From assembly GCA_002946415.1 (NCBI GenBank), contig NJPS01000006.1:744001-808000 (forward strand): 64,000 nucleotides of DNA. The letters are read 5' to 3'. Under the pieces are notes generated by a model. It saw only the letters and a list, made by a program, of their open reading frames with translations, had not been told where the DNA came from and ran no database searches. A program made the translations under genes and the position numbers. Positions within the stretch are counted from its first letter, which is position 1. Each line of letters starts with the position of its first letter. Origin of the DNA: Rutstroemia sp. NJR-2017a BVV2 (Eukaryota > Ascomycota > Leotiomycetes > Helotiales > Rutstroemiaceae). Of this stretch, positions 22,501 to 34,297 are shown piece after piece.

Positions 22501-25408
22501 CTCGAAAGGTTTCAGAGGACCTCGATGACTGGGAACAATGCTTGAAAGGAGTTCAACCTATATTTACAACAATCCAAACTTACTTCAAGCCAGTTACGAA
22601 CCTGTACTAGACGGCTAAATAGGCAGTTCCCCCAAGAGCTTCCCCACAAACATGCAGAGTTCGTTGAAGCCATTTTGCTTTCCCCATATTATGAGTTTAC
22701 GCATCAATGAGGTCGCGATATGCTTTGCCCCAGACGGTAATAGAGTAGCAACGGTTGTCGACTAGGAAGAAAGCTATACGGGTACCCCGCACCCGGCAAT
22801 ATGTAGATCCATGATGAGATGCGCCCCAATCGGAGTATAGCCGGACCTGACTGGTGTGTATTGCCGGAAGGTGTCATGAACTGTCATGTGCCATTCGCTT
22901 ATTAGATGTGAAGCTGGTGCAGAGTGTGCGCAAAGATCGAGACACAAATCGAATCCAGGTTGCCGGTTTGTGCAGCTCGGCATTGGGGATACCGGCTGGT
23001 AATGTTCGACGTAATCTTGAATATACTGTGCGAAACATCAACCATAGAAAGCGCACACTTGTACGATTGGGTGATAACCGGAAGATATTGTGAGATGGAT
23101 GAAATGGATGAGACGAATGAGATGGATGAGATTATTTTTGTACCAAACAGCTGCGGTATCCGAACGTTGTAAAAGTCTAGCTGAACATGGAATTGACTGT
23201 AACTAAGCGGCGATTGAAGAAAGAGATAAGGCTTGAAGCGCGAAATACTCATGAAGCCGTCCGTCGCTCTAGATAGAAGCGCATGAAGGTGTTGCGGAAA
23301 GCGTGAGATTGAGCGCTGTCAGGCATGAGATAGATGGTTTGTCCCTGGAAGAAGTAGCCGGAAAATGCTCGGTCGGCTTTCTACTGTAGGGTAATGACGC
23401 CGAAGCTGACGCCGACGAGACAAACAAGTCCCCAGTTATCCAGTTATCTGCTACAGTTAAGACTCCATAACTCCGTAGACTGAACCTACTCCGTGGTGTT
23501 TCGTTTCATTGCAACGTAATTGATCGCTTGTTTTCATCTGTATGGACGTTTGCTTCGCTTCACGGAGACTGCGAACCATGTAATCGCAACGTAAGGGTAC
23601 GACGGGGACGGCAACATAAGGAATAGGAAAGACCCTTTGTTTCCCTTCTCCTTACGAAGTATGAAAAGAGAAATGCCGATTCTCCACTCCCCACGTCTAA
23701 ATGTCTCAGACTCCGCTCAGGGTGTTCAGCAATAATACGTTGAATTATCATTTCATCATTTCTCCGGAAGAAGCGCATGCGAAGTAGAGAGTATAACCTC
23801 AGTGCTCGCTCATCTTGCCTCTCTCAGGATTCATTGTTTCGTGGTGACGATATATCTGGGCAGCTTTAGGATGAACGGTTCGCTGTGTGTTACTTTGTCT
23901 GTTTCATTCCTAGAGACTCCTACATCAGGTGAGCTGGAGTGGTGAAATCCTACCAAGTTGCGCTTCATGCCTTGATTCCGAGGGATGGGATGTCGATCAT
24001 TCATGCAACGGGATGGGTAGCGGATACCCTGAATATCTGCTTCTGCTTCTGCTTCTCCATCTTCATCTCCATCTCCAGTCTTTCGTTCTTCGGCGTTGAG
24101 GGTATGCTTCAAGGCTATCTGGCCAACACTCATCGCAAAACGGGGCAAAACGGCAAATTCGGGAAATAGTTGTATTCCTGCAGGTCATTTGTCAAGGAGA
24201 TGTATCCGCAGCAAAATGCAAATGCAGTTAAAGGCAAATCAGCGGGGTGGATTAGTGGATTTGTGCATTTTTTGTCCCTTCGTATCGTCTGGAAATAGAA
24301 TTTGTGAGGGAATGATTGGTCAGAAGGAGGAGAGAGTGGATGTTGGATACGAGGTTGAGACTTGAGACACGTGAAAATTAAACAACCACTGGTCCAGTGG
24401 CCTTGGGAAAGCTGGGAAAGGGGATTTCTACTGGACAAGATACGCAACAAATATTGGGTTGAGAGATGGTAGCAGCAAAGGTATGCATGCAGCCGAGATT
24501 GTTTGAAGATATTCTGTCTACCCCGTATGAAATGTAGAAGTATGAACTGTAGAAGTATTGAGGCATGAAGGAGGATGAGGTTACACACCTCAGACGGGAT
24601 CTTTCCTATCTTTAGATGTGGTGGCCGAGGAGGCAGAGCAAGCCACTTCAGCCACGGATGCCACGGATATGCCAAGTTGAGGACCATCGAAACTCTGGAT
24701 TCCATCACACAGAATACTCTGTACATGTACAGCGAGTCGTAGCAAGTACCTCGCCGGCCAGGAGCCATAAGGAGACGAGATCTACAATAACAGCCAGTTG
24801 AAGAACCCATTGCGGAAACCAAGTTTTCATAAATCCACTGCGTCGCACAAATTTTCACAGTTTCCCAGACTAGTCTTGTCCGCGGACGAGACCTCACCCA
24901 CCAGAACCACAAAATTCCCTAGGTCGTGACCCTGCTAACAAGCTAACAAACAATCCTTACTCTTCTAACTCTCGCCCTGTCTATCAACAAGGTCTGCCTC
25001 ATTACTCATTACATTCCCTCCTCCTCCGCCATCATCAATTTCTTCTTCTGCACAATACACTTTCGTTAAGGAATAACACCCATCCGCCAATCCACCCATT
25101 TACATACAATAAAATTGTTACTTCAGAAGTAATAAAACTGATTCACATTGGGAAGTCCTGTTATCTGAGACGCGACACTCGAACATTCCTCACCCAGAGG
25201 AACCAATCATTTTCAATCACTCCATCCCCAATCTATCGTTGAGAAAAGGAATACGAACACACAAGCAGCACCACAAACACACCACAAATTCGAACACACC
25301 ACTCGATCGCTTTTACTGCCTTTTCCTTCCTCTGTCGCCATCGGACAACTTTGGTCCTTCGTTTTCTCCTCAACAACCCACGATCGATAACGGTCGCTCA
25401 TATTCAAA
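22501..25408. other. Intergenic between divergent surface-protein genes
   Basis: A 2.9-kb stretch between the alpha-galactosidase start and the Mid2-like gene start. It has short repeats (ATGGATGA units near 23093-23129; CTTCTG/CATCTC units near 24039-24075). A 260-codon minus frame at 24912-24130 lacks any coding signature. Pyrimidine-rich sequence at 25000-25400 is probably the promoter and leader of the gene at 25409. Confidence 0.5.
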
Positions 25409-26350
25409 ATGCATTCGCGGCAGCTGAGGTTGCTGTCAGTACTGGCATTATTTTTCGCCATCGCACAAGCTTCGCTCTTTGATCGTCCGATATACGTTAG
25501 AAAAGCAGACGATGCCTCTGCCGTGGTATCCGGGGCCGTTGGGGCGTTAACAGACACCAGTTCACCAAGTACTACAAGTCCTCCAGCAGCCGCGTCTACG
25601 ACATCAAACACTCCAACAACATCCGAAGAGAAGACAACAGAGAAGACATCAGAGAAGACAACAGAGAAGACAACAAGCAAGGCAGCCACAACATCAACAC
25701 CAACTACCCCTGCCGCTGTAACGACATCTCCTACCACGAGCCAAACCACTGACGCAGAAACTTCTCCTTCACCCTCTCCATCCAGCACCCCAACACAAGC
25801 TGATGTCACTCCAACAACATCCGATACCACTCCTGCAACTCCCACCGGTGATACTACGCAAACAAGCAAGACTACTAGCAAGAGCAGCTCATCAGCAAGC
25901 AAAACCCCCACTTCCGTCGTAACAACCATCACCCCATCAGCTACTCAAGTCGTTGTCTACATTACTCAAACCTCAAGCGGAAGCGTCTACACCTCACAAT
26001 ACACCACATCCACCACACCTCCTCCTTATACCACAACCACCGTATCTCTTGCCAGCGATGCCAGCTCAAGCTCCAAGTCCATGTCCACCAAGACCCGAAA
26101 CACCGTCATCGGCGTAGTTGTCGGTATCGGCGGTGCCGCTATTCTAGGGGGTCTCTTCATCGTCGCCTGGAGAATCTGGGGCCGACCAAAGAAAGAAGAT
26201 GAGACTGATGGATTGATGGGAGGATACCACGACAACAACATCAACGCAGAGAAGAATGGAAGTGTCAGTGGCCCAGCTGCCAACCCATTCCAAAGCACCC
26301 TGGAAAACTATCATCAACCTGGGCGAATGAACCCATCGGCGAATTTCTAA
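25409..26350 (+). CDS. Mid2-like Ser/Thr-rich single-pass membrane sensor
   Basis: One uninterrupted exon of 313 aa. Residues 1-22 are a signal peptide (MHSRQLRLLSVLALFFAIAQ). Residues about 45-220 are a Ser/Thr/Pro-rich stalk with repeated EKTTEKT units, expected to be heavily O-mannosylated. A membrane helix (about 231-257) starts VIGVVVGIGGAAILGGLFIV and is followed by basic residues. The short cytosolic tail ends PGRMNPSANF. This architecture matches Mid2/Wsc-type cell-wall stress sensors and many related fungal surface proteins that signal to the wall-integrity pathway. There is no WSC cysteine domain, so Mid2-like is the better term. The ATG has an AAA context and is the first in frame. 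Function is inferred from architecture; sequence identity to a characterised sensor was not tested. Confidence 0.75.
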   Translation: MHSRQLRLLSVLALFFAIAQASLFDRPIYVRKADDASAVVSGAVGALTDTSSPSTTSPPAAASTTSNTPTTSEEKTTEKTSEKTTEKTTSKAATTSTPTTPAAVTTSPTTSQTTDAETSPSPSPSSTPTQADVTPTTSDTTPATPTGDTTQTSKTTSKSSSSASKTPTSVVTTITPSATQVVVYITQTSSGSVYTSQYTTSTTPPPYTTTTVSLASDASSSSKSMSTKTRNTVIGVVVGIGGAAILGGLFIVAWRIWGRPKKEDETDGLMGGYHDNNINAEKNGSVSGPAANPFQSTLENYHQPGRMNPSANF

Positions 26351-27984
26351 GCCCCTTTTCAATTTCCGGTATATGTGTGAAGAGCGGAGGAAGGTTTTGC
26401 ATGATGACATAGGCGAGATATGGAGTATATTTTTTGGGATTGATTGAAGCCAGCGAGCGAGCGAAGAGATATCACTTCTCTGTTTACATTTTTTTTATTA
26501 CCTGCGGGAGAATCTTTTGGTTGGTTGGGGGATATATAGGGGATCTTTTGTTTTTATATCACAAAAGACCCAGTTTGCATTTAGACGGAGCAACTCTCTC
26601 TAGCTCAGCTCTTCAGCGTATGGAAAGAATCTTTTTTTATAAACTACTCGGTTATAAGATCTTCTCTTTGTATTTTGTTTTACGGCCGATGCTTTTCGTT
26701 GTGCTTGGCGTGGTTGAGGCTTAATATGTTGTAATGATGTTTGTTTGCTTCTTTGAGTGGGTGGTATGGGATACCTGCGTATTTGTGTCTGCGATGGAGG
26801 GGTATGGTATGGTATATAGGCAGTTGAGAGGACAGGACTGGTATGAGGATGAGGCCTCTGGTTAGGTAAATAGATAATTGATGGAGGGAGGGAAAGTGAG
26901 GGTGCTGGTGGAATGGAATGGATAGAAGAAATGGAAATAAGAGCTTCGACGCCATCTAATAATTCCTACATGTCTCCTTGAACTTGATATATGATATACG
27001 ATCTGTGATTTCCTCACTATTTATTATGAGATTGTTAATTGTCTACTCCTATTATTTGTTCTATTAACTTGATTCAGCATGGAGAACCTTGGGGTCTCCC
27101 CTAGATAGATAGATATATACGTCTAACCTGCCTGCTTGCTACCGGCTATATAAATAGGTAGTTAGTTCGTCCTACCCCACCTTCACTTCACCTCACTTCA
27201 CCTCAAGATCCCCCACCACCCTCCACCTCTCATTCTCTCTACCTCATCTTCTCACAACTTTCCTCCTAGAAAATGAAGAAGAAAAAATAAAGATCATTTA
27301 TATCCTTATCCTTATGATTCTATTCATCCAATTCCGCCAACTAGATAACTCCCACAGCTGCAGTAGGTAAGTCTCGTGAGGTAAGATAACCTCGTCGCAA
27401 AAGCGTTTCAGATATCCCGTCCCCGTCCACCCCTCCCGTTGGGCTGGGAAGGGAAGTCGTTTCATGTATATGTGTGCTTGCTTTTTCGGCGGCAAGGAAA
27501 GGTGAATTTCTTAACTTTCTTATTATCATCTATATATCTGGCAAGTTATCAATTCTTTTGTTTATGGTTGTATTTTCTTTTTTACACGCATACTACAATT
27601 TGAGTTGAGCTGGGGCACACGCACGCAACGAATTGAAGGAAAGGAGGAAAGAAAGGAAAAGAAGGAAAAGAAGAGAAGAGAAGGGTGGATGCAAATTAAG
27701 CGCCGCCGTCGCATTTTACTGCTTTGATTGAGAGTCGAGCGAGCGAACGAACGAGCGACGGACGAACAGACAGATTGAAAGAGGGGTTGGAAGGAGAAGT
27801 GCGATTGCTATTGGAATTGGAATTGCAATAAGAAGAGCACGTATACGAGTTCCATCCCATCATCTCCGTACGAGAAACAAACCCGGCCCAGCAAGCAGAG
27901 GACGAAAGATCTTGGTTTTTCAAACGGATAGATTGCACGCATACTCGAATCGAATCGCCAAACACACACACACACACAAGAGAA
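26351..27984. other. Intergenic, no gene seen
   Basis: AT-rich flank of the Mid2-like gene, then GATA/TATA-rich sequence near 27105-27120, CTTCACCTCA units near 27184-27206 and GAAAGGAAAAG tracts near 27637-27680. A CA run (27961-27977) immediately precedes the next gene start. Short frames present are not coding-like. Confidence 0.55.
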
Positions 27985-29184
27985 ATGAAACTCTATATAA
28001 TAGCCAGTGCGCTAGTGCTGATGGGAGGAAGGGTTGTGGGAGTGGCAGCATCGAATATGGATGTAGATGGGGGAGTGGTGTTGGAGGAGGAGATGGCGAG
28101 GGAGTTTCAGGGGAAGAGGGTGTTGGGAAGGGAGGAGGTGTCGAATTTGATGGTATGTTTGTTGAGATTTCCTATGATTATTTTATTGAGGGGGTGAGGA
28201 GAGGGGCGAAAGGAGGAAGGGAAGGTAGGAAGGGAAGGGATGGTGGGGGAAGTGGAGTGGGATAAGGAGGGGAGGTTGCACATTCGAGGGGGTAGGTGAG
28301 ATGATATATGAAGAGGGGGAGAAGGGAAAGGAGATTAGAAGGAGTCGATGAACTAAGGAGAGAGGGTGGAAGGGAGAAGGTTTTTAGTTATATGCTACCA
28401 AAGACAAGTATCGAAGATACGATGTCGGGCTACTCCAGAGCGTACGGCGCAAAAGAGGTATCTCCGACTTGAAAGGAGAAAAGTGCGATGCGACAAAGAC
28501 GAATTCAGGGAATGACAGCTATACGTCTTTGATGAATGAATGACTAACTGATCTATGAAAATAGTCATTTACGGGTGCTCTCGGTGGTGTTACTCCCGAA
28601 CCTGTGAGTTCTACTCTTTTGACTTTTTGCTTTCTGGTCCTCGTCTCCCACGACGGCATTTTCCAGGGTAGAGTTGTGAGCAAACATGGGAAACTAACTA
28701 GTTCATTTAGATCACCAAATCGGGAGATAAATCAAGACCGTTTGAGGTTAATGGGAATAGCTTTGTATGTTATGTTCTGCTTCGATATTCTTTCTTTTCT
28801 CTCTTTCGTCATCTTTTGTCTCATTTCCCTCTTCTTCCTCTATCTATATCTATCCATCCCTTTTCCCTCCCCCCCCTTTCCCATGCCCTCCACTTCACTT
28901 CCATCCCCTCCCCTCCCTTTCCCCTCCCCTCATCCAGCAGCTAACCCCCCATCCCCCTCCCCCCACAGACCACCTTCGACGACGCCTTCCAACGCAGCTG
29001 CGACGACCAAAAGAACGCCTGTGCAAAAGTAGCCAATTCGCAAAACAGCCCCTCTTCGCTGCAGGTCTCCCAGTGCGAGACGCAGCTTACGAGTTGTCTT
29101 TCGGCGACGGCGACGGCCACGCAGACGGGGTTTAATGTTCTGACGAGCTCGAATGCGGAGTTTGATTTCTTTTGTGATTTTTAG
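27985..29184 (+). CDS. Small secreted cysteine-containing protein
   Basis: Four exons, 27985-28152, 28565-28603, 28711-28764 and 28969-29184, give 158 aa. Three of the four exons are short, and all donors and acceptors are consensus with phase-0 joins. Residues 1-22 are a signal peptide (MKLYIIASALVLMGGRVVGV). The conserved-looking C-terminal part reads PFEVNGNSF, then FQRSCDDQKNACAKVAN, QCETQLTSC and a final FFCDF: five cysteines in all. The pattern RSCDxQxNxCA...QCxxQxxxC is one I associate with a family of uncharacterised fungal extracellular proteins. No enzymatic motif is present. The role is unknown; cell-wall or secreted effector-type functions are possible. The long first intron (412 nt) is unusual for this window and could hide another small exon. 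Confidence 0.7.
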
Positions 29185-29847
29185 GTTGGAGGGGAGGGGG
29201 GAAGGGGCTGTAGGGAGGGATGGAGGGAAGGAAGATGGGGAGGAAGATGGGGGTGGGTATGCTCTGATCTCTTGGTCTTTGACTTTCGGAAAACATCCGT
29301 TCGAAGTCTTCGGCGGCCGGGGGTGATTCAAATTCAAATCTTCATTGTGAGATTTATGGGCGGGGATGAAATGGGGGAGTATCTCTTATGAAATAGCCGA
29401 GAATATCTTATGGATATCGTGAAAGATTAGCTATGGAACAGACGGATGAAAAGGGCCGAGAAACGATATTTTATGTGACATTATGGATTCATGTCTCGGT
29501 CAGATACATATCTTTGTATAAAACCTAACTGTTGGAACGGGAGTTTGGGACGGCATTGATGTATCGGTTATTGAGGAGCTGGATATCCTGATATCCTCTT
29601 CTATTATCCCATCCGAGGAATAGCATGCATACTGTGTATACTGAAGATAATAAATGGTGGGGCGGGGCGGCGAGTGGAACAAAGGATATTTTTTTCTCGG
29701 TCTTGCCAGTGGATTTGTGCGCCCTGATCTCCAGACCAGATTAGCAAGCGTATGCTTAACTTTAGTGGAAGATCTCAATTGACTCTTGACGATGTTGCTG
29801 AAGCAGAGCCTCAACTCACTTGACGCTAGATGGAATGAAATCACACT

Positions 29848-30102
29848 TTACATCATCAGAGAGAAAAACCGTTTCGTAGATTCCCTTGGCGCATAATTCA
29901 ATGTACTGTAACTGTACATAACGCCACTCCACCACACCCAAAGTGGTGCAGCAAATGCCCAAATGGCACCCTGATATCTATACTTGCCGAGCTCATACCT
30001 ACCGACCGACCAACCGACAACCGTTGCACCAAGCATGCAAGCGCAATAAAGAAAAGCAATCTCGTATTCTAATTCTTCCGGTTTTATCCAGGAAAGCACC
30101 AC
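29848..30102 (-). CDS. Doubtful 84-aa two-helix membrane ORF
   Basis: An ATG-started frame with two hydrophobic segments: a first around FLYCACMLGATVVGWSVG and a second around IWAFAAPLWVWWSGVMY. The aromatic, Gly-rich second helix looks protein-like. I recognise no family, and no introns or neighbours support it. It could be a small membrane protein, a relic of a larger transporter, or chance. Confidence 0.25.
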   Translation of the reverse strand: MVLSWIKPEELEYEIAFLYCACMLGATVVGWSVGRYELGKYRYQGAIWAFAAPLWVWWSGVMYSYSTLNYAPRESTKRFFSLMM

Positions 30103-30722
30103 AGGATATTGAGAGGGGCACGAGAGGGGGTACCTGGCGAATCCAATTCAGTTAATGTTGACCCAGTTTCTTACGCAGATACTTCCCTACAACAGTTGGA
30201 TGCTGTACCTTTCCCTCTTTAGGCTAGGCGGGCTGTAGATATGGTGTATACCGGGGAGAAAGCAGGAACAAGGCACAAATCCAATCCAATCCAATCCCAT
30301 TCTTCGACTCGGCTAACCTTATCGGGCCACGCGGCTTCTTGCACTCGCAAAATCAAGCTTATGATACATAAGGTTCCCACATTAGGTTACTCCCGGGCGA
30401 CTCTAAGCTTTCTCATCTGCAGTGTGACATGGGGATAATCTCCTCCACTCGTCTGAGCTTGGACGACGACCGTATCCTATCCCAGAATATTGGCCGAGTA
30501 GGACAATACAATTTGGGGTTCCATTGCGAGAGAGGATCCGACGAACAAATTAGGCAAAGCAAAGCACGGAGATGCAGTTCTGCGGCACAGCGCGATATGA
30601 TTGATGAAGAGCTCGGAGGAGCAATTGACGTATGCGGTGTGCTATCGCATATGCGGCGTAGTGGCTAGGCAGCCTTGTGCGCTTATGTGAAGGGCTGGGG
30701 ATAGGACTTAAGAGGTGGGTGG

Positions 30723-30729
30723 TATAAAG
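30723..30729 (+). promoter_or_regulatory. Candidate TATA box
   Basis: TATAAAG lies 161 nt upstream of the ATG at 30884, followed by a T-rich then pyrimidine-rich leader. Confidence 0.45.
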
Positions 30730-30883
30730 AGATTGGGTATATCTTCTTGATTTGCTTTTTTCTTGTTGTTTTGTTTTGTGATTCTTGTGAAGTTTACCTG
30801 TCTGTCGTCGCTGTGTCCGAAGATCTTTCATCTACTACCACATTGCAGTTATATATATTTTAAGCAAAGGAAGAAATCTCAAA

Positions 30884-31520
30884 ATGAAGTTCTCAGTCGC
30901 GGCTCTTCTGATGGCCGTCGCTCCTTTGGCGATGGCGGATAAAACTTCTCTGGATGTGTATGTACTTTATTTACCATATCTCCTTATCCGTCCATATATC
31001 TGTCCGCAGACAAACATCAACTAACGTATACTTCTCCAACACCACAGCAAATCCGTCATCTCGGCATTTTACTCCACTACTCCAACTATCCCCGCTGGGG
31101 CTTCAACTACTTTGGCTTCGGCTTTGCACTCGGTTGAGACTAAATGGTATGCATTCCCGTTACCATCCACTCCCCCTCCCCATCCCCAACTAACCTCCCT
31201 CCCCTAGGGTGGACTCCCCCGCCTTCACCTCCGCCCGCGCCGCCATCTACAGCGCGGCGCCCTCCTCCCTACAAGCCTCCCTCGCCACATCCGGCTGGGA
31301 CTACGGAGACGTCGTCACCGCGTCCTGGTTTACCAAGAACGCGCCCAAGAGCGTGCAGAAGGACGTCCAGAGCTACAACAGCGCGGTCTATTCCATAGAG
31401 GACAGTGTGTTTAGCAAGGTTGCGACGGAGACGAGTAAGGGTGGGGTGCCGGCGAGACAGACGGGCGCGGTGGCCGCGGGGGTTATCGGCGTGGTGGCGG
31501 CGGTGGGGATGGTTTTGTAG
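30884..31520 (+). CDS. Small secreted, probably GPI-anchored surface protein
   Basis: Three exons, 30884-30957, 31048-31146 and 31208-31520, give 161 aa. A signal peptide is clear (MKFSVAALLMAVAPLAMA, residues 1-18). The mature part is Ala/Ser/Thr-rich, with helical-looking segments and no cysteines. The C-terminus, after SKGGVPARQTG, is a 17-residue hydrophobic tail (AVAAGVIGVVAAVGMVL) with nothing after it, as in a GPI-attachment signal. The upstream Gly/Ser residues would be the omega site. Proteins of this layout are common in fungal walls and have no assigned reaction. A tail-anchored membrane protein is the alternative. It is convergent with the cellulase gene downstream. Confidence 0.7.
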
Positions 31521-32018
31521 AGGAGGGTTGGGATGGGGTTCTGGGTGGGATGGGATCAGGATTGGGAGGGGTGAGGGGGGGGATGAGAGGATGATGCGAC
31601 GCGATGTCGATGGGATGTTGAGTTACGACTATGACTATGGCTATGATTATGTAAATCAGCTTTATGATGTTCCTCATAAATGGATGTAATGAATGCAGAA
31701 AGGACATAATATGAATATGATTTCCCAAACAAACTGAATATACGTCTTGGAATGCAATGTTTTCACATCTCACTGCTTGATATTTACTCTACTGCTTGCA
31801 AATCCGCATGGTCTGTGTATATGTATGTATGTATATATGTATGCATAGTATCTACAAATGAATGAGCGAGCAAGTGCGAAGCTATGTATAGTACATCTCC
31901 CATCTGCATGCTATTGGAGAGAGAGACTTGAAACATCCAGGTGATGTGGTAGAGATCTTATCCTCGCGTTTGAATCCAGCATGCAGGGGATGTGAGTATT
32001 GGACTCAACTCAGCCCAA
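31521..32018. other. Convergent 3' intergenic
   Basis: Between stops of two convergent genes. It contains CTATGA units (31630-31650) and a TATGTATG tract (about 31817-31842). No gene is seen; it probably holds both polyadenylation regions. Confidence 0.6.
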
Positions 32019-34297
32019 CTAGGTAAATGTGACATTAACGCTATTAGCGCCGACACTTCGGGGGAAGAACTAGATTGATGAATATATTAGTACGTATGCA
32101 GGGATAAAACTTTTCCTTTATGAAAGAAGGGAACGGGAGAAAGGAAGAAGAAGGGAAATAAAACAATTAAAGCTAAACTCACCTCAACAATCAACGTCAC
32201 CGTCTGCCCACTCTGCGCAATCACCTGCTGCCCCGCACTCGTAATCGTCAGCCCGGCCGACGAGCTCGTCCAACTCCCATACGTCCATCTCGCCTGCTGC
32301 AACGGCCCCAAATACATGGTCCACGCATCCCCTGTGACGGTATAACTACCATCTGCATTTAGCGCCTTGACGGCCGCTACGATGGGGAGACCCGCGTAGT
32401 TGATCGGGATCAGGAGGTCCGAGGAGGGGTTGGCGTTCTTGGCGTAGGTGGTGGTGGGGATGGTGGGGGTGGAGTATTGTACGAGTTCGAGGGTTAGAGG
32501 GGACCCGGCGGAGAAGGTGAGAGTGAGGGTTTCTTTGGTGCCGGGGGAGACGGTCGGGGAGGTGAAGAGCGTGGAGAGGTAGGATTGGGTGAAGGTGAGG
32601 ACGCCGGTGGAGGAGATGCTGTAGGAGGAGGAGGGGAGGATGCTCCCTGACGAGGTGCTGATGCTGGAGAGGGTGTTCCCGTTGAGGACGTAGGACACGG
32701 ATTGTGCGGTTACGGGGGTGTTGTATTGGTGGAAGAGGTAGGCGGAACTGTTCCAGCTGGTGGCGGTGTAGTCGGTGGATTGGTCTGGGAGGGAGTTTGT
32801 GGCGCCTTGGACCGCGGTGAAGAGAATGTTGATCTCGATCGGGTCGACCCAGGTGTTGGTGTTGCGATTTAGCGCGTCGAGTCCGTTGTCCCAGATCTGG
32901 TGAGAGAAGTTGAATTGCTTCGCTGTGCGCACGAAATAGTCGGTGTAGCGCCAGCGTGCGGCTTTCTCGGTGTATGCGGGGGTGGCTTGCCATTCGCCGA
33001 TGAGGGTGGGGATGTTGGTGAAGTTGCCGGCGAAATGCTGGAAGTCGGAAAGGAGACCAGCTTTGTCGGAGTCGGAACCCCAGATTGTGTCACCCCAGGC
33101 GTTGAAGATGAATTGGTAGGGCGAGTAGTAGTGGAATTGGATACCCCATGGTTGGGAGGGGTAGGTGGTGGGACGGACGAAGTATTGGGATGTTAATGCG
33201 GCGTCCATGTTCATACCGACCAGAGTGACGACTCTTTGAGGATTGTATCCTCCTGCTTGGTTGATAGAGTCGAGGAAGATGCTGTTGAGTTTGTTGATCT
33301 CGGTGGCGTGCGCTTGGGTTGATCCTGGTGGTTCGTTGATGGGCTCGAAGAGAAGTTTGGATGATTTGCATTTCATTCTTGTTGCAATCTGAAGCCATAG
33401 ACTAGCGAATTTCTCTTCGATCAGGGTATAATTTGCTCCGCTGGCCGATACATCTGCCCAGACCCAAGAATCATGGTGTACGTTGAGGACTACGTAAAGA
33501 CCTGTTGCAAGTGCTTCATCGACAACCGTCTCAACACGATCCATCCAAGTACTGTTGACAGTCCAACTTGGTGAATCTGTAACAAAGTGGTACGCCCATG
33601 TTACTGCGCTTATTAGCCAAAAGTTATCTTTGCTGCGTTTTACGAAGGGGGTGCTCACCTGGAATCCTAACACTTTTGAATCCCTTCGCTTTGACATCGG
33701 TAAAGGTACTAGCTACCACTGGAGGATTGTTCCAAGAACCTTCATCTGGGGTTGCATCAAGAGTGTTTCCCAAGTTCCATCCTGGATTGAGTGCAGCAAT
33801 TGCAGCTGAAGCAGTAACTGGGGTAAAAGCAGCGGTACAACCTCCTTGTGTCGTCGAAGATACCGATGAGGTAGTTTTGGAGGTCGACGAAATACTGCTT
33901 GTTGACTTGGAGGTGGTGCTGGTCGTATATGGCTTAGATGTTGTGCTGGTCGTTATTGGCTTGGAGGTCGAGCTGCTTGACGTTGTCTTTGAGGTCTTAG
34001 TCGTCAAAGTAGTCGGCGCTGAGGTAGCAGTGCCAGGAACACATTGAGAGTAGTCTATGGGATGTAAGTATTTCCCGTGAGACTGGACAAGGCACACTCA
34101 CAAGCATTTTGGTATACACAAGTATACCCCGATACACATGTTGTTTGACCTGTGTATCCTGTACCCCCACCTGCATGGCGTTATTATGGTATGCAACTGT
34201 TAGGGCAATGGCACTCACACTGTGCATATCCAGCAGCCTGCGAGTACACTGACTCCACGGCCAAGGAAAGAATACCCGCAACAACAGGAAATCTCAT
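32019..34297 (-). CDS. Secreted GH5 cellulase with N-terminal CBM1 and X2-like module
   Basis: Five exons: 34297-34219, 34170-34102, 34054-33659, 33603-32183 and 32069-32019, giving 671 aa. A signal peptide is followed directly by a fungal cellulose-binding CBM1 split over exons 1-3 (QCGGTGYTGQTTC...YSQCVPG) and a Ser/Thr linker with repeated TTSKPxTTST units. The GH5 domain (about 105-430) has WNLGNTLDA, SVRIPVTW, LNVHHDSW, FEPINEP (acid/base E272) and LIGEW (nucleophile E385). After it comes an Ig-like segment with the pattern YVLNGNTLSSIS...YSISSTGVLTF, resembling the X2 module (CBM_X2). A last beta-rich region closes in the final 51-nt exon with FFPRSVGANSVNVTFT. It cleaves internal beta-1,4-glucan bonds in plant-wall cellulose outside the cell. 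The call is firm for GH5 plus CBM1; the X2 assignment is from pattern only. Confidence 0.94.

Larger units (their letters stand above)
29185..30883. other. Intergenic with one doubtful small ORF
   Basis: Between two small secreted-protein genes. It contains the doubtful minus-strand frame at 29848-30102. The last 170 bp form a plausible promoter for the gene at 30884, with a TATAAAG at 30723. No other gene is seen. Confidence 0.5.

Noticed and set aside
24130..24912. A 260-codon minus open frame
   Set aside because: No domain, signal, coherent composition or splice support; Cys/Trp/His-rich in an irregular way typical of chance frames.
25213..25932. Val-rich 239-codon minus frame
   Set aside because: Antisense of the Ser/Thr-rich stalk of the Mid2-like gene; Val/Gly codons are the complement of Thr/Ser codons.
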